DNA of 64,000 nucleotides. It comes from JAFEDN01 sp963697455 (GTDB taxonomy: Bacteria > Pseudomonadota > Gammaproteobacteria > Coxiellales > Coxiellaceae). This document shows, one piece after another, positions 53,778 to 62,484 of this stretch. Each line of letters opens with the position of its first letter. Within the stretch, counting starts at the first letter, position 1. The stretch lies in assembly GCA_963697455.1 (NCBI GenBank), contig CAVOOI010000032.1, forward strand, positions 124,001-188,000. The letters run 5' to 3'. Both the position numbers and the translations under genes were made by a program. The notes below the pieces were generated by a model, which had not been told where the DNA came from, did not search any database, and worked only from the letters and a program-made list of their open reading frames with translations.

Positions 53778-53829
53778 TGCTCTTGCTTGCTGGGTGTTTT
53801 TAGGGTAAAATTCTTCGGTTTCTGTCCTT

Positions 53830-53852
53830 GCTCCGGCTTTAACTGCCGGGGC
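53830..53852 (+). promoter_or_regulatory. Candidate S6:S18 leader hairpin of rpsF
   Basis: An eight-base-pair stem (GCTCCGGC with GCCGGGGC) and a seven-base loop lie 34 bases before rpsF. In many bacteria the rpsF leader has a CCG-bearing stem bound by the S6:S18 complex for feedback control. A CCG is present in the stem here, but the bulged geometry was not confirmed. Confidence 0.4.
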
Positions 53853-53885
53853 TGTATGTAATACACCCAAAAGGAAATCGACATT

Positions 53886-54314
53886 ATGCAGCATTATGAA
53901 ATTGTTTTTTTAGTCCATCCTGATTGTAGTGACCAGGTTTCGGGCATGCTAGAGCGTTATCAGTCTATGATACGTGCCAGCAAAGGTCATGTACACCGCC
54001 TCGAAGATTGGGGCCGCCGTCAGTTAGCTTATCCTATCAACAAAGTACGTAAAGCCCATTATGTTCTGATGAACATTGAATGCGGCAGTGCGCTTCTGAA
54101 AGAATTGGAGAATGCTTTTCGCTATAACGACGCTATTTTGCGTAACTTAATCCTGAGAAGAGACAACGCTATCACTGAACCTTCCCCGATCATGAAAGAT
54201 CAAGAATATAGCTCTCAACATCGCAGTCATAAGCCGACAGATGCTGAAGACTTTGAAACAGTAGAGACTGCCGATCGGGATAATGAATTTAGTTCAGAAG
54301 AAGAGGGTAACTAA
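53886..54314 (+). CDS. rpsF: 30S ribosomal protein S6
   Basis: A 142-residue S6: MQHYEIVFLVHPDCSDQV, VHRLEDWGRRQLAYPINKVRKAHYVLMNIE and the NDAILRNLILRRD helix are diagnostic. The acidic, serine-rich tail beyond about 100 is longer than the core fold, like the glutamylated tail of E. coli S6, though the motif differs. AAAAGGA lies before the ATG. Confidence 0.97.
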   Translation: MQHYEIVFLVHPDCSDQVSGMLERYQSMIRASKGHVHRLEDWGRRQLAYPINKVRKAHYVLMNIECGSALLKELENAFRYNDAILRNLILRRDNAITEPSPIMKDQEYSSQHRSHKPTDAEDFETVETADRDNEFSSEEEGN

Positions 54315-54316
54315 TC

Positions 54317-54550
54317 ATGAGTAACTATTTTCGCCGCAAAAAATTTGCTTCTCCTACTGAGGGCGCTGATAGCGCCAATGAAATTGACTATAAAAATCTG
54401 CGTGTTTTAAAAGAATACGTAATGGATTCAGGCCGAATCGTGCCTAGCCGGATTACTGGCCGCAAAGCACGTGATCAACGGCGCCTTGCACGTGAAATTA
54501 AGCGAGCGCGGTTCTTAGCGTTGTTAGCGTATTGTGATACACACGAATAA
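54317..54550 (+). CDS. rpsR: 30S ribosomal protein S18
   Basis: A 77-residue S18: IDYKNLRVLKEYVMDSGRIVPSRITG, then KARDQRRLAREIKRARFLALL. It begins two bases after rpsF and binds S6 in the 30S platform. A strong hairpin terminator follows immediately. Confidence 0.97.
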   Translation: MSNYFRRKKFASPTEGADSANEIDYKNLRVLKEYVMDSGRIVPSRITGRKARDQRRLAREIKRARFLALLAYCDTHE

Positions 54551-54580
54551 AAATACTCCGGGCTGACGCCCGGAGTATTT
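54551..54580 (+). terminator. Rho-independent terminator after rpsR
   Basis: Thirteen-base perfect arms (AAATACTCCGGGC and GCCCGGAGTATTT) around TGAC, followed by TTCTC. The A-run before and T-run after the GC core fit an intrinsic terminator. It would separate rpsF-rpsR from DUF2232-rplI. The gap from 54581 to 54754 has more short stems (GAGAAT/ATTCTC near 54632-54647 and CGGGC/GCCCG near 54703-54717) but no gene. Confidence 0.8.
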
Positions 54581-54754
54581 TTCTCTGTTTGATTCGCTCC
54601 GCGCGAACAAGTTCGCCCGGGCGACCAAGGGGGAGAATTCGCATTCTCAGCCCTGCCTGTCCCCGTAGGGGATGGAAACCCCCATTGCGCAAAGGCACGG
54701 GCTTACGCCCGCGGTTTGCAGGATATAAATTTTTCCCCTCTAAGGGGGGGTATA

Positions 54755-55657
54755 GTGCGTAAAATAGGTCAATTTCTCTTAGCAAATCCCATTTACGGTA
54801 TGGCTGCGGCAATGCTATGCGCATTGTTACCGCTAATTGCCTTACCCGGCGGCTTTTTGGCTGGGATAGTGGTTGGTTTTGTGACACTGTGCCGGGGTTA
54901 TAGAGCCGGATTGTTGGTATTGGTTGGCGTAGCTATTCCAGCTCTGCTGATAGGTATCCTGAAACAGTCATTTTTAATTGATTTGGTGTTAGTGCGCTGT
55001 GGATTAGTTTGGTTGTTGGCTAGCATTTTACGCCACACCGTTTCTTGGCGGTTAGTGATTGAAATCATGACTGTGCTGGGGATAGTGGCGGTATTGGGAT
55101 TTTACCTGGTACTTGGCGATGTATCTGGCTGGTGGATAACAGTACTCAGCCACTACCAATCTTTATTCAACGCTATAGTATCTGGACAGCTTTCTGAAGC
55201 CAAACTGGGCGAAATGATTGCGCAAATGGCGCCAATAGCCACAGGCTTATTTGTTGGATTATTATTGCTAGGAACCTTTTGCCAGCTATTGGTGGCAAGG
55301 TGGTGGCAGGCGGCTCTGTTTCGTCCCGGCGGGTTGGCAAAAGAATTTGTGGAAATCCGCAGCGGATCCATACTCGCCATATTATTGACTATAACGGTGA
55401 TTGCTGCCTTATTTGGCGCAGCTTTCGCCATTGATTTATTACCGGTGGTGATTTTGCCAATAGCCGTTGCCGGTTTAAGTTTAGTGCATAAATGGGCACG
55501 TTTTAATAAAAAAATAGTTTATTTATTAGTGATTGTTTATTTGGGCTTGATCTTTTTACCAATGATAATGGTTGCTATTTTAGCGCTGGCGGGATATGTC
55601 GATAGTTGGTATGATCTCCGTCAGCATTATTTGAACAATACTAGAAAGGGGGTTTAG
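54755..55657 (+). CDS. DUF2232 family membrane protein
   Basis: A 300-residue protein with about eight hydrophobic segments (AAAMLCALLPLIALPGGFLAG, VLVGVAIPALLIGIL, TGLFVGLLLLGTF and others). Proteins of this family lie between rpsR and rplI in many gammaproteobacteria and resemble YybS-type transport or energy-coupling components; function is unknown. The GTG at 54755 is chosen because a run of seven G at 54744-54750 is the only ribosome binding site. rplI follows two bases after the stop. Confidence 0.8.
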   Translation: MRKIGQFLLANPIYGMAAAMLCALLPLIALPGGFLAGIVVGFVTLCRGYRAGLLVLVGVAIPALLIGILKQSFLIDLVLVRCGLVWLLASILRHTVSWRLVIEIMTVLGIVAVLGFYLVLGDVSGWWITVLSHYQSLFNAIVSGQLSEAKLGEMIAQMAPIATGLFVGLLLLGTFCQLLVARWWQAALFRPGGLAKEFVEIRSGSILAILLTITVIAALFGAAFAIDLLPVVILPIAVAGLSLVHKWARFNKKIVYLLVIVYLGLIFLPMIMVAILALAGYVDSWYDLRQHYLNNTRKGV

Positions 55658-55659
55658 AA

Positions 55660-56118
55660 ATGCAAGTTATTTTACAACAAGAAGTGACTAACTTAGGCAA
55701 AGTAGGCGATCAAGTTTCCGTGAAAGCCGGATTTGGCCGTAACTATTTATTGCCGCAGGGTATGGCGGTGCTCGCTACGCAAAAAAATATTGCAGATTTT
55801 GAAACTAGACGAGCCGAGTTAGAGAAAGCCGCTGCTGAAGTTTTAGCTAAAGCTAAAAGCCGTGCGGAGAAAATGTCTGAATTAGAGATTGTAGTCAAAG
55901 CGCAAGCAGGCGATGAAGGCAAGCTCTTCGGTTCGGTGGGCCCTCGTGATATCGCAATCTCGGCTACTGAACAAGGAACGCCGTTAGAAAAGAAAGAAGT
56001 TATTTTACCTGAAGGCCCCATCCGCCAAACCGGTGACTATAACATTACCTTAAAGCTCCACAGTGAAGTGTCTGTGGCAGTGAAAATAAAAGTAATTGGG
56101 GACAGCAATCCCCGCTGA
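55660..56118 (+). CDS. rplI: 50S ribosomal protein L9
   Basis: A 152-residue L9. MQVILQQEVTNLGKVGDQVSVKAGFGRNYLLPQGMA is the N-terminal rRNA-binding domain, joined by a long helix to the C-terminal domain with GKLFGSVGPRDIA. AAGGGGG lies upstream of the ATG. dnaB begins eight bases after the stop. Confidence 0.97.
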   Translation: MQVILQQEVTNLGKVGDQVSVKAGFGRNYLLPQGMAVLATQKNIADFETRRAELEKAAAEVLAKAKSRAEKMSELEIVVKAQAGDEGKLFGSVGPRDIAISATEQGTPLEKKEVILPEGPIRQTGDYNITLKLHSEVSVAVKIKVIGDSNPR

Positions 56119-56125
56119 GTACAGC

Positions 56126-57502
56126 ATGAAAGATCGAGCTGTAGCAATACGCACTCCTAAAATGCCTCCACATTCTCAAGAGGCCGAACAAGCGGTCTTG
56201 GGCGCTTTGATGATTGATCATCGCGCCTGGGATCGCATGTCAGATCAATTAGTAGCAGAAGATTTTTACCGCAACGACCATCGCCTGATCTTTCAAGCCA
56301 TGAACTACCTTGCGGAGCGCAGTCAACCATTCGATGTCCTCACCGTAGCCGAAACGCTCAAACAACGGCAACAATTGGAAGTAGCAGGCGGAGAAGGGTA
56401 TCTATTTGAGTTAGCTAAAAATACCCCTACTGCAGCGAACGTGCAGGCTTATGCAGATATCGTCCGCGAACGGGCGATATTACGGCAGTTAATTACGATT
56501 GGCACTGATTTAGCCGAAAAAGCTTATAGCGCCACTGATGAAGAAAGTAAAGATTTATTAGACGTTGCTGAACAAAGAGTATTTCAAATTGCCCAACAGC
56601 ATTCCCGTGAAGCCGGGCCGGTGGATATCAGCACCGTGCTGGCCCGGACTTCTGATAAAATCGATGAATTATTCCGCCGTGGTGATACTCTGACCGGAGT
56701 TTCCTCTGGGTTCACCGATTTCGACAACATGACCTCAGGTTTACAAAAAGGTGAACTCATTATTATTGCCGGACGGCCTTCGATGGGTAAAACCAGTTTT
56801 GCGATGAACATTGCGGAAAATGTCGCTATTCAATCTCAAAAGCCAGTAGTTATATTTAGTATGGAAATGCCTGCTGAGTCATTAGCGATGAGAATGTTAT
56901 CTTCTTTAAGCCGCGTGGATTTAAGTAAAGTCTTAACTGGGAAATTAACTGAGTTAGATTGGCCGAGAGTGACCAATGCCATATCTTTACTAGCGGAAAC
57001 GCGAATGTATATAGATGATTCAGCCGGATTGAGTCCATCCGATGTTCGCTCTCGTGCTCGGCGGATAGCTCGCGAGAATAACGGTCTTGGTTTGATAGTG
57101 GTTGATTATTTGCAGTTAATGCACGTGCCCGGAATTAAAGATAATCGAGTGCTTGAGATTTCAGAAATATCCCGCTCACTTAAAACTTTGGCCAGGGAGC
57201 TCGAAGTGCCGGTTATTGCCTTATCCCAGTTGAATCGCTCATTGGAGCAGCGAACGGACAAACGTCCCGTCATGTCTGATATCCGCGAATCGGGTGCAAT
57301 AGAACAAGACGCGGATTTAATTGCTTTTATTTATCGCGATGAAGTTTATAACAAAGAAACTGCCGATAAGAATATCGCCGAAATTCTAATCCGCAAACAG
57401 CGTAACGGCCCAATTGGTGATTTTAAAGTGACTTTCCTGGGCAATCTCACTAAATTTGAAAATTACGCCGGATTAGAAATGCTTGAGGGAAGTTTTGTTT
57501 AA
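56126..57502 (+). CDS. dnaB: Replicative DNA helicase DnaB
   Basis: A 458-residue hexameric helicase. The N-terminal domain (about 15-120) begins PPHSQEAEQAVLGALMID. The RecA-like domain has Walker A GRPSMGKTSFAMN, Walker B in GLIVVDYLQLM, the arginine finger region and DIRESGAIEQDADL. The frame extends upstream into rplI, but the ATG at 56126 fits known starts. No intein is inserted. Confidence 0.96.
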   Translation: MKDRAVAIRTPKMPPHSQEAEQAVLGALMIDHRAWDRMSDQLVAEDFYRNDHRLIFQAMNYLAERSQPFDVLTVAETLKQRQQLEVAGGEGYLFELAKNTPTAANVQAYADIVRERAILRQLITIGTDLAEKAYSATDEESKDLLDVAEQRVFQIAQQHSREAGPVDISTVLARTSDKIDELFRRGDTLTGVSSGFTDFDNMTSGLQKGELIIIAGRPSMGKTSFAMNIAENVAIQSQKPVVIFSMEMPAESLAMRMLSSLSRVDLSKVLTGKLTELDWPRVTNAISLLAETRMYIDDSAGLSPSDVRSRARRIARENNGLGLIVVDYLQLMHVPGIKDNRVLEISEISRSLKTLARELEVPVIALSQLNRSLEQRTDKRPVMSDIRESGAIEQDADLIAFIYRDEVYNKETADKNIAEILIRKQRNGPIGDFKVTFLGNLTKFENYAGLEMLEGSFV

Positions 57503-57527
57503 ATGCTCAAAATTTTCGTAGAGACTT

Positions 57528-58622
57528 ATGACTGGAAAAGCTTGCGCCCAAATTAATCTACATGCCTTGCAGCATAATCTACAGCAAGTTCGCTCGCTAG
57601 TGGGCGATCGCCATATTTTGGCGATGGTAAAAGCGGACGCTTACGGTCACGGTATGGTGCGAGTGGCTAACGCTCTCGCGCAGGTCGACGCATTCGGGGT
57701 CGCTGCAATTGAAGAAGCGATTATTTTAAGAGAAGCGCAAATTTCGCAACCCGTCATTATCATGTCAAGATTTGATCACGTGGACCAAGTGCCGCTGTGC
57801 CTGCGCTATCAATTGGCGGTGGTCGTACACCAGCCTTATCAAGTAGAGATTTTGGAACGTTCCTGTTTATCTGAACCGGTAATGGTTTGGTTAAAACTAG
57901 AAACCGGTATGCATCGTTTAGGGCTATTACCTGAACAGTTTTTGGATGCTTGGCAGCGATTGCAACGCTTACCTTGGATTAAAAAGCCATTAGGATTGAT
58001 GACACATTTAGCTTGTGCGGATGACCCGCATCATTCATTGACCAGCGAACAAATCCACTTATTTCAGCAATTAACTGCGGATTTTCCGGGTCCTAAAAGT
58101 GTCGCAAACTCAGCCGCGATCTTATCCCGCCAGGATGCGCTTTATGACTGGGTAAGGCCAGGGATCATGCTTTATGGGGCTTCGCCATTTGCCAATAAAA
58201 CCGGCGCAGAATTAGGGCTACGCCCAGTGATGACCTTGACTTCGCATTTAAACGCCGTGCGCTGGGCAAAGCGTGGCGATTACGTAGGGTATGGCGCCAT
58301 CCAACAGTGTCCGGCGGACATGCCAATTGGGGTAGTTGCGATAGGTTACGGGGACGGCTACCCACGGCACGCGCGTAGCGGTACGCCCGTTTTAGTGAAT
58401 GGTCAGATTTGTCCATTAATTGGCCGCGTGTCTATGGATATGATCACTGTGGATCTACGTGCTGCGCCCCATGCTCAGGTTGGGGATCAAGTGATCTTAT
58501 GGGGAGAGGGTTTACCCGCCGAATATATCGCTACCTGCGCTGAAACGATTGCATACGAATTATTTTGCCATGTCACTAAGCGAGTTGAATTCATCACCAA
58601 TGACGGAATTCATGAATATTAA
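57528..58622 (+). CDS. alr: Alanine racemase
   Basis: A 364-residue PLP enzyme that makes D-alanine for peptidoglycan. Lys35 in AMVKADAYGHG binds PLP. The second catalytic tyrosine region lies in YVGYGAIQQCPADMPIG, followed by IGYGDGYPR and IGRVSMDMITVDL. It follows dnaB by 25 bases. Its stop overlaps the sdhE start by 11 bases. Confidence 0.95.
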   Translation: MTGKACAQINLHALQHNLQQVRSLVGDRHILAMVKADAYGHGMVRVANALAQVDAFGVAAIEEAIILREAQISQPVIIMSRFDHVDQVPLCLRYQLAVVVHQPYQVEILERSCLSEPVMVWLKLETGMHRLGLLPEQFLDAWQRLQRLPWIKKPLGLMTHLACADDPHHSLTSEQIHLFQQLTADFPGPKSVANSAAILSRQDALYDWVRPGIMLYGASPFANKTGAELGLRPVMTLTSHLNAVRWAKRGDYVGYGAIQQCPADMPIGVVAIGYGDGYPRHARSGTPVLVNGQICPLIGRVSMDMITVDLRAAPHAQVGDQVILWGEGLPAEYIATCAETIAYELFCHVTKRVEFITNDGIHEY

Positions 58623-58860
58623 TCAAATTGCATGGAAGTGCCGGCGAGGCATGCTGGAACTTGATTTGATTTTGCTGTCATTTTTTGAGAAACAATTTCC
58701 GCATCTCGCTGAGGCAGAACAAGAAGTTTTCGTGCAACTACTAGACGAAGAAGACCCAGTATTAGCCAGTTGGTTATTTGGGCCGGATAAACCAGCTAAT
58801 CCAGATTTTTCCCGGTTAATTTTTCAGATCAAGCGCTCGCGGTTTAATGGCCTGTCTTAA
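58612..58860 (+). CDS. sdhE: FAD assembly factor SdhE
   Basis: An 82-residue protein that promotes covalent flavin attachment to succinate dehydrogenase. The diagnostic RGxxE motif is present in WKCRRGMLELDLILL, followed by EDPVLASWLFG. The ATG at 58612, inside the end of alr, matches the N-terminus of the E. coli protein (MDINN-like MNINQ); ATGs at 58600 and earlier are less likely. A palindrome-rich non-coding stretch follows. Confidence 0.9.
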   Translation: MNINQIAWKCRRGMLELDLILLSFFEKQFPHLAEAEQEVFVQLLDEEDPVLASWLFGPDKPANPDFSRLIFQIKRSRFNGLS

Positions 58861-58876
58861 GTCTTAAACCTACTCC

Positions 58877-59052
58877 GTGGGCTTCCGGCGACATCCGCCT
58901 ACTCGCAGGTTTTGAAAAAACGGGTCCTGGTGTTGGCGGTTTTCCGTACTCATTCCGCTTCACTCGCTGGCGCTCCTGAAGCTCCATTCCGTGCGAAAAA
59001 CCGCCAACACCACCCGTTGCAAAGTTCGCTGGCGAATGCGCCGGAAGCCCAC
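58877..59052. repeat. Nested palindromic element 1
   Basis: Outer arms GTGGGCTTCCGGCG (58877-58890) and its exact complement (59039-59052). Inner arms GGTGTTGGCGGTTTT (58929-58943) and its complement (58997-59011), extended by CGGGT (58921-58925) and ACCCG (59012-59016). The central loop is about 53 bases. The two pairs nest in one symmetric structure. No plausible reading frame is conserved. It lies directly after sdhE. Confidence 0.85.
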
Positions 59053-59139
59053 TACCTGCCACGACCACTTTATTTAAAGTAATACGTAATGAAAAAAACA
59101 CCGACAGGCAAATGCGTTTAAATTTGAAAGTACTGCGGA

Positions 59140-59305
59140 GCCAATGTTTTCAAAAACCGTCAAGGCGTGAATGAGCCGACGGGTGGCAGACGGAACTTTT
59201 TTATTTTTTGCTCGTTTTTTCGAGCAAAAAATAAAAAAGTGGAGTCTGCCAGGCCCTGGCGAGTGATTAACCCGCTATTGCTTGACGGTTTTTGAAAACA
59301 TTGGC
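59140..59305. repeat. Nested palindromic element 2 with 25-bp perfect terminal inverted repeats
   Basis: Outer arms 59140-59164 and 59281-59305 are perfectly complementary over 25 bases. Nested inside is a hairpin: an eight-base stem (TGGCAGAC/GTCTGCCA at 59184-59191 and 59244-59251), a symmetric four-by-four internal loop, a perfect 19-base stem (59196-59214 and 59221-59239) rich in A/T, and a six-T loop. No reading frame. It ends 37 bases beyond the degP-like stop codon and separates sdhE from that convergent gene. Confidence 0.9.
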
Positions 59306-59342
59306 GGGTTCTGGGATAAAATGGTTAAGTTGACGCCATTAA

Positions 59343-60686
59343 TTAACCGTTACTAGTGTCTTGTTCTACAACTACAAACAGGCCCGTATTTTGGCGGCTA
59401 ATTTGCAGCAATAAGTGCTTGGGTTTGGTTTGGGCAATGCTTTCTAAAGCGTGCACTGAAGTAACCGGTTGTTGATTGGCGCTGACGATGATGTCTCCAG
59501 GTTCCAAGCCGGCTAAAGCGCCGGGGCTGGTTTCGCCGACTCCGGTGACCACTATGCCTTTCAGTAAAGTATCATCACTTTCTAATTCATTAAAATCTTG
59601 TAATTGTAAACCACCGATAAAAGGCACTTCCTGTTGCTTGGCTAGCTTTTGCGGATCGCCTACGTTGGCAGGCAAAATCTGCGATTTGCCATCACGTAAA
59701 ACTTCGAGTTTTATGGCGGTGTCGGGGCGCATAATCCCTAAACTGTCGCGTAGCTGTTCGGAGCTGTGAATCGTTTTCCCATCTAAAGAAATAATAATAT
59801 CACCGACTCTTAAGCCCGCTTTACTGGCTGGGGAGAGGGGGATAATAGTCGTGATGACCGCACCTTTGTCGGATTTAAAATTCATCGCTTCCGCTAGTGA
59901 AGTAGTAATGTCTTGAGCAACAACGCCTAAAATGCCGCGTTCAACTTTCCCATATTTTACTAACTGTTGGGCAACGCTGAGTACCATGTTGCTAGGAATG
60001 GCAAAACCAATGCCCACGTTTCCTAAGATCGGAGTGACTAATGCGGTGTTTATCCCTATCAGTTCGCCTTTCATATTCACTAGCGCCCCGCCTGAATTTC
60101 CGGGGTTAATGGGGGTGTCAGTTTGGATAAAACTTTGATAGCCTTCAATTTTAGGCTCACTGCGGTCCAGCGCGCTGATCACGCCGGAAGTCACGGTCTC
60201 AGTCAACCCGTATGGGCTGCCGATTGCCGCCACAAAATCACCCACTTGCAACTGATCCGAATCGCCAAAGGGTATACTGACTAAACCCGGAGCATCAATT
60301 TTGATCACAGCGATATCAAAGCCATCATCCTCACCGATTAATTTAGCAAGATAACGCCGGCCATTTTGCAGCGTGACCACGATAATTTTCGATTGATTGA
60401 CTACATGCGCATTGGTGACGATTAGACCTTGAGCGGCATCGATGACTACCCCCGAGCCTAATGCAACTTTCTCACCGGCGGGTGGTTTAGTTTGCTCAAA
60501 AGGAGGGGCTAAAGTATCTTTCGCTATATTAATTTTGACAACTGCTGGCGTTACTTTTTCCAACATCGGCGCCAACGAATAAGCCGGTTTATTAGATGGT
60601 AAAGGTGCATCCGCTTGGCTAGTCATAGGAACTAAGATAACACTACTGAAAATCCCAGCTAATAAAAAACAGAATGAATTTTTCAT
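59343..60686 (-). CDS. degQ: Periplasmic serine protease/chaperone of the DegP/DegQ family
   Basis: About 447 residues. Signal peptide of about 25 residues ending in SQADA. Catalytic triad His94 (TNAHVV), Asp124 (GFDIAVIKI) and Ser198 (GNSGGALV). Two PDZ domains follow (about 240-330 and 350-440). It degrades or refolds damaged envelope proteins. Two PDZ domains rule out DegS; DegP and DegQ cannot be told apart here. GAGGGG seven bases before the ATG at 60686 decides the start over 60701. Confidence 0.93.
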   Translation of the reverse strand: MKNSFCFLLAGIFSSVILVPMTSQADAPLPSNKPAYSLAPMLEKVTPAVVKINIAKDTLAPPFEQTKPPAGEKVALGSGVVIDAAQGLIVTNAHVVNQSKIIVVTLQNGRRYLAKLIGEDDGFDIAVIKIDAPGLVSIPFGDSDQLQVGDFVAAIGSPYGLTETVTSGVISALDRSEPKIEGYQSFIQTDTPINPGNSGGALVNMKGELIGINTALVTPILGNVGIGFAIPSNMVLSVAQQLVKYGKVERGILGVVAQDITTSLAEAMNFKSDKGAVITTIIPLSPASKAGLRVGDIIISLDGKTIHSSEQLRDSLGIMRPDTAIKLEVLRDGKSQILPANVGDPQKLAKQQEVPFIGGLQLQDFNELESDDTLLKGIVVTGVGETSPGALAGLEPGDIIVSANQQPVTSVHALESIAQTKPKHLLLQISRQNTGLFVVVEQDTSNG

Positions 60687-60737
60687 AAGCAGACCCCTCA
60701 TTAAAAGTTACATTTTAAACGAATTGTTCCCAATTAT

Positions 60738-61466
60738 CTATAGATTGTTCATCCAAATCAAGCTAGCCATTCGTCCGGCGGCGTCTTTTTCGCGGCGATA
60801 CGAGTAAAACCGCTCCCCATCACAATAAGTACATAAGCCGCCACCATAGACGGCGTCCACCTGGCAATGCTGGAGATTAATCGTAGCTAAATGATACAGG
60901 TCGGCATACCAGCTGCCATTGGCTGTTTGATGAAAGCCGGCTGCATAAGCACGGTCGCGAGCAATAAACTGTTCGCGCACTTCACTGCCCACCTCGAAAT
61001 GATCAGGGCCAATGGCTGGGCCTAACCAAGCCAGCAAATCTGTCCCACGAACATTTAAACCTTGAATGGTGGCGTCGATCACTCCAGCTAATAATCCTCG
61101 CCAGCCCGCATGGATGGCAGCAATTTTATGGCCGGCTTGGCTGGCAAGGAAAATGGGTAAACAGTCAGCAGTTAAGATGGCGCAAACTACGTGCGGAGTC
61201 TGCGTATAACTAGCATCACCCTGAAGAGCCGGTGCGCTGTCATCTAAGTTGACGGCATGAATTCCATGAACTTGCTTCAACCAGGCCGGAGACTGAGGCA
61301 ATTCTAAATTTTCTTGTAACTGGCGGCGAGTCGGATTAGCTGGATGCAGAGTGTTACCAGCGTCATTTGCCAGGTTACCACATTGCCGCGTAGTCACTAT
61401 CGCCTGAATGTTTTGGGCTGCGGGCCAATCAGGAATAACAAAATTTTTAGAATGAGTTATATTCAT
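60738..61466 (-). CDS. pgeF: Laccase-domain purine nucleoside phosphorylase-like protein (YfiH/PgeF)
   Basis: A 242-residue protein of the copper/zinc laccase-domain family: WLKQVHGIHAV, ILTADCLPIFLAS with the metal-binding cysteine, IAAIHAGWRGLLAGVI, and CTYCDGERFYSYRREKDAAGRMASLIW. Homologues act on purine nucleosides or in peptidoglycan editing; which applies here is unknown. Its start overlaps the rluD stop by four bases. Confidence 0.92.
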   Translation of the reverse strand: MNITHSKNFVIPDWPAAQNIQAIVTTRQCGNLANDAGNTLHPANPTRRQLQENLELPQSPAWLKQVHGIHAVNLDDSAPALQGDASYTQTPHVVCAILTADCLPIFLASQAGHKIAAIHAGWRGLLAGVIDATIQGLNVRGTDLLAWLGPAIGPDHFEVGSEVREQFIARDRAYAAGFHQTANGSWYADLYHLATINLQHCQVDAVYGGGLCTYCDGERFYSYRREKDAAGRMASLIWMNNL

Positions 61467-62398
61467 AGATCCTCCTGGAGTTGTTGCATGAGCTGTTGCA
61501 TATCTGCAGGTAATGGGCTTGTCCAGGACATAATCTCACCAGTACGCGGATGAGCTAATGTCAACTGGGTGGCATGTAAAGCTTGGCGGTGAAACCACTG
61601 CAAACCAAGCGTCAGGGCATTTTTCTTGCCATAGGTCGGGTCTCCGACCAGAGGATGATGGATATGGGCAAAATGCACTCGAATTTGATGGGTACGCCCG
61701 GTTTCCAGTTGCACACGCACTGCGGTATGTGCACGGTATTGTTGCAAAACTCGATAATGAGTGACTGCCGGTTTACCCGTTTTGCCGACGCTCATTTTGG
61801 TGCGTTGGGTGGGGTGTCGCCCGATTAAGGTTTTGATTGTTCCGCCGGAGATCACCTTGCCGTGCACTACTGCAATATATTCACGTTTTATTTCCCGGGC
61901 CTGGAGAATTTTTACTAAGTAGTTATGAGTTGGTAAATTACGCGCGATGACCAGTAAACCTGAGGTTTCCTTATCTAGCCGGTGGATTATTCCAGCGCGA
62001 GGCACCGCCGCTAATTCAGGATCGTAGTGGAGAAGGGCATTCACTAAAGTAGATGCGGGATTACCGGCGCCAGGGTGGACTACTAATCCCGCTGGTTTAT
62101 CGATCACTATTAAATCTGCATCTTGAAAAATAATCTTAAGCGGTATTTCCTGAGCCTGCCATGATTCCTGCATGGTAATCTCAGCTTCAACCACGATCTG
62201 CTGGCCAACAGAAACCGCGGTGCGGGGTTTAGGGGTTACCCGTTGATCCACTTGGACGAAACTCTCACGTATCCAATGCTGAATTTGCGAACGTGAATAC
62301 TCAGGACAAAGCACCGCCAAAGCTTGGTCTAGCCGCTTTCGATCTAACTCTACCGGCACGATTTGTTCAACATGGATCCGCTTATTCATCGAGACCAT
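61463..62398 (-). CDS. rluD: Ribosomal large subunit pseudouridine synthase D
   Basis: A 311-residue enzyme modifying helix 69 of 23S rRNA. S4 domain (about 20-75: RLDQALAVLCPEYSRSQIQHWIRES), catalytic motif HRLDKETSGLLVIARN, and TGRTHQIRVHFAHIHHPLVGDPTYG. The order rluD-pgeF is the standard gammaproteobacterial arrangement. The start is 62398 or the ATG three codons later; neither has a clear ribosome binding site. Confidence 0.94.
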   Translation of the reverse strand: MVSMNKRIHVEQIVPVELDRKRLDQALAVLCPEYSRSQIQHWIRESFVQVDQRVTPKPRTAVSVGQQIVVEAEITMQESWQAQEIPLKIIFQDADLIVIDKPAGLVVHPGAGNPASTLVNALLHYDPELAAVPRAGIIHRLDKETSGLLVIARNLPTHNYLVKILQAREIKREYIAVVHGKVISGGTIKTLIGRHPTQRTKMSVGKTGKPAVTHYRVLQQYRAHTAVRVQLETGRTHQIRVHFAHIHHPLVGDPTYGKKNALTLGLQWFHRQALHATQLTLAHPRTGEIMSWTSPLPADMQQLMQQLQEDL

Positions 62399-62484
62399 TC
62401 TACCATAATGGAGGGTCTAACGCCTCTCCTTGCGAGCAATCGGCTTGAAGGCGAGAACTGCTAAGGCTGTACTATAATTACAAA

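Noticed and set aside
54498..54887. Minus-strand 129-codon frame after rpsR
   Set aside because: It spans a terminator and stem-rich DNA and overlaps the start of the DUF2232 gene; its arginine/proline-rich content reflects GC-rich hairpins.
56126..57502. Intein within dnaB
   Set aside because: DnaB is a common intein site, but the P-loop and downstream motifs are continuous and the length is normal.
58844..59101. Minus-strand 85-codon frame in nested palindrome 1
   Set aside because: The frame follows from the inverted repeats, with no start signal and no recognisable domain.
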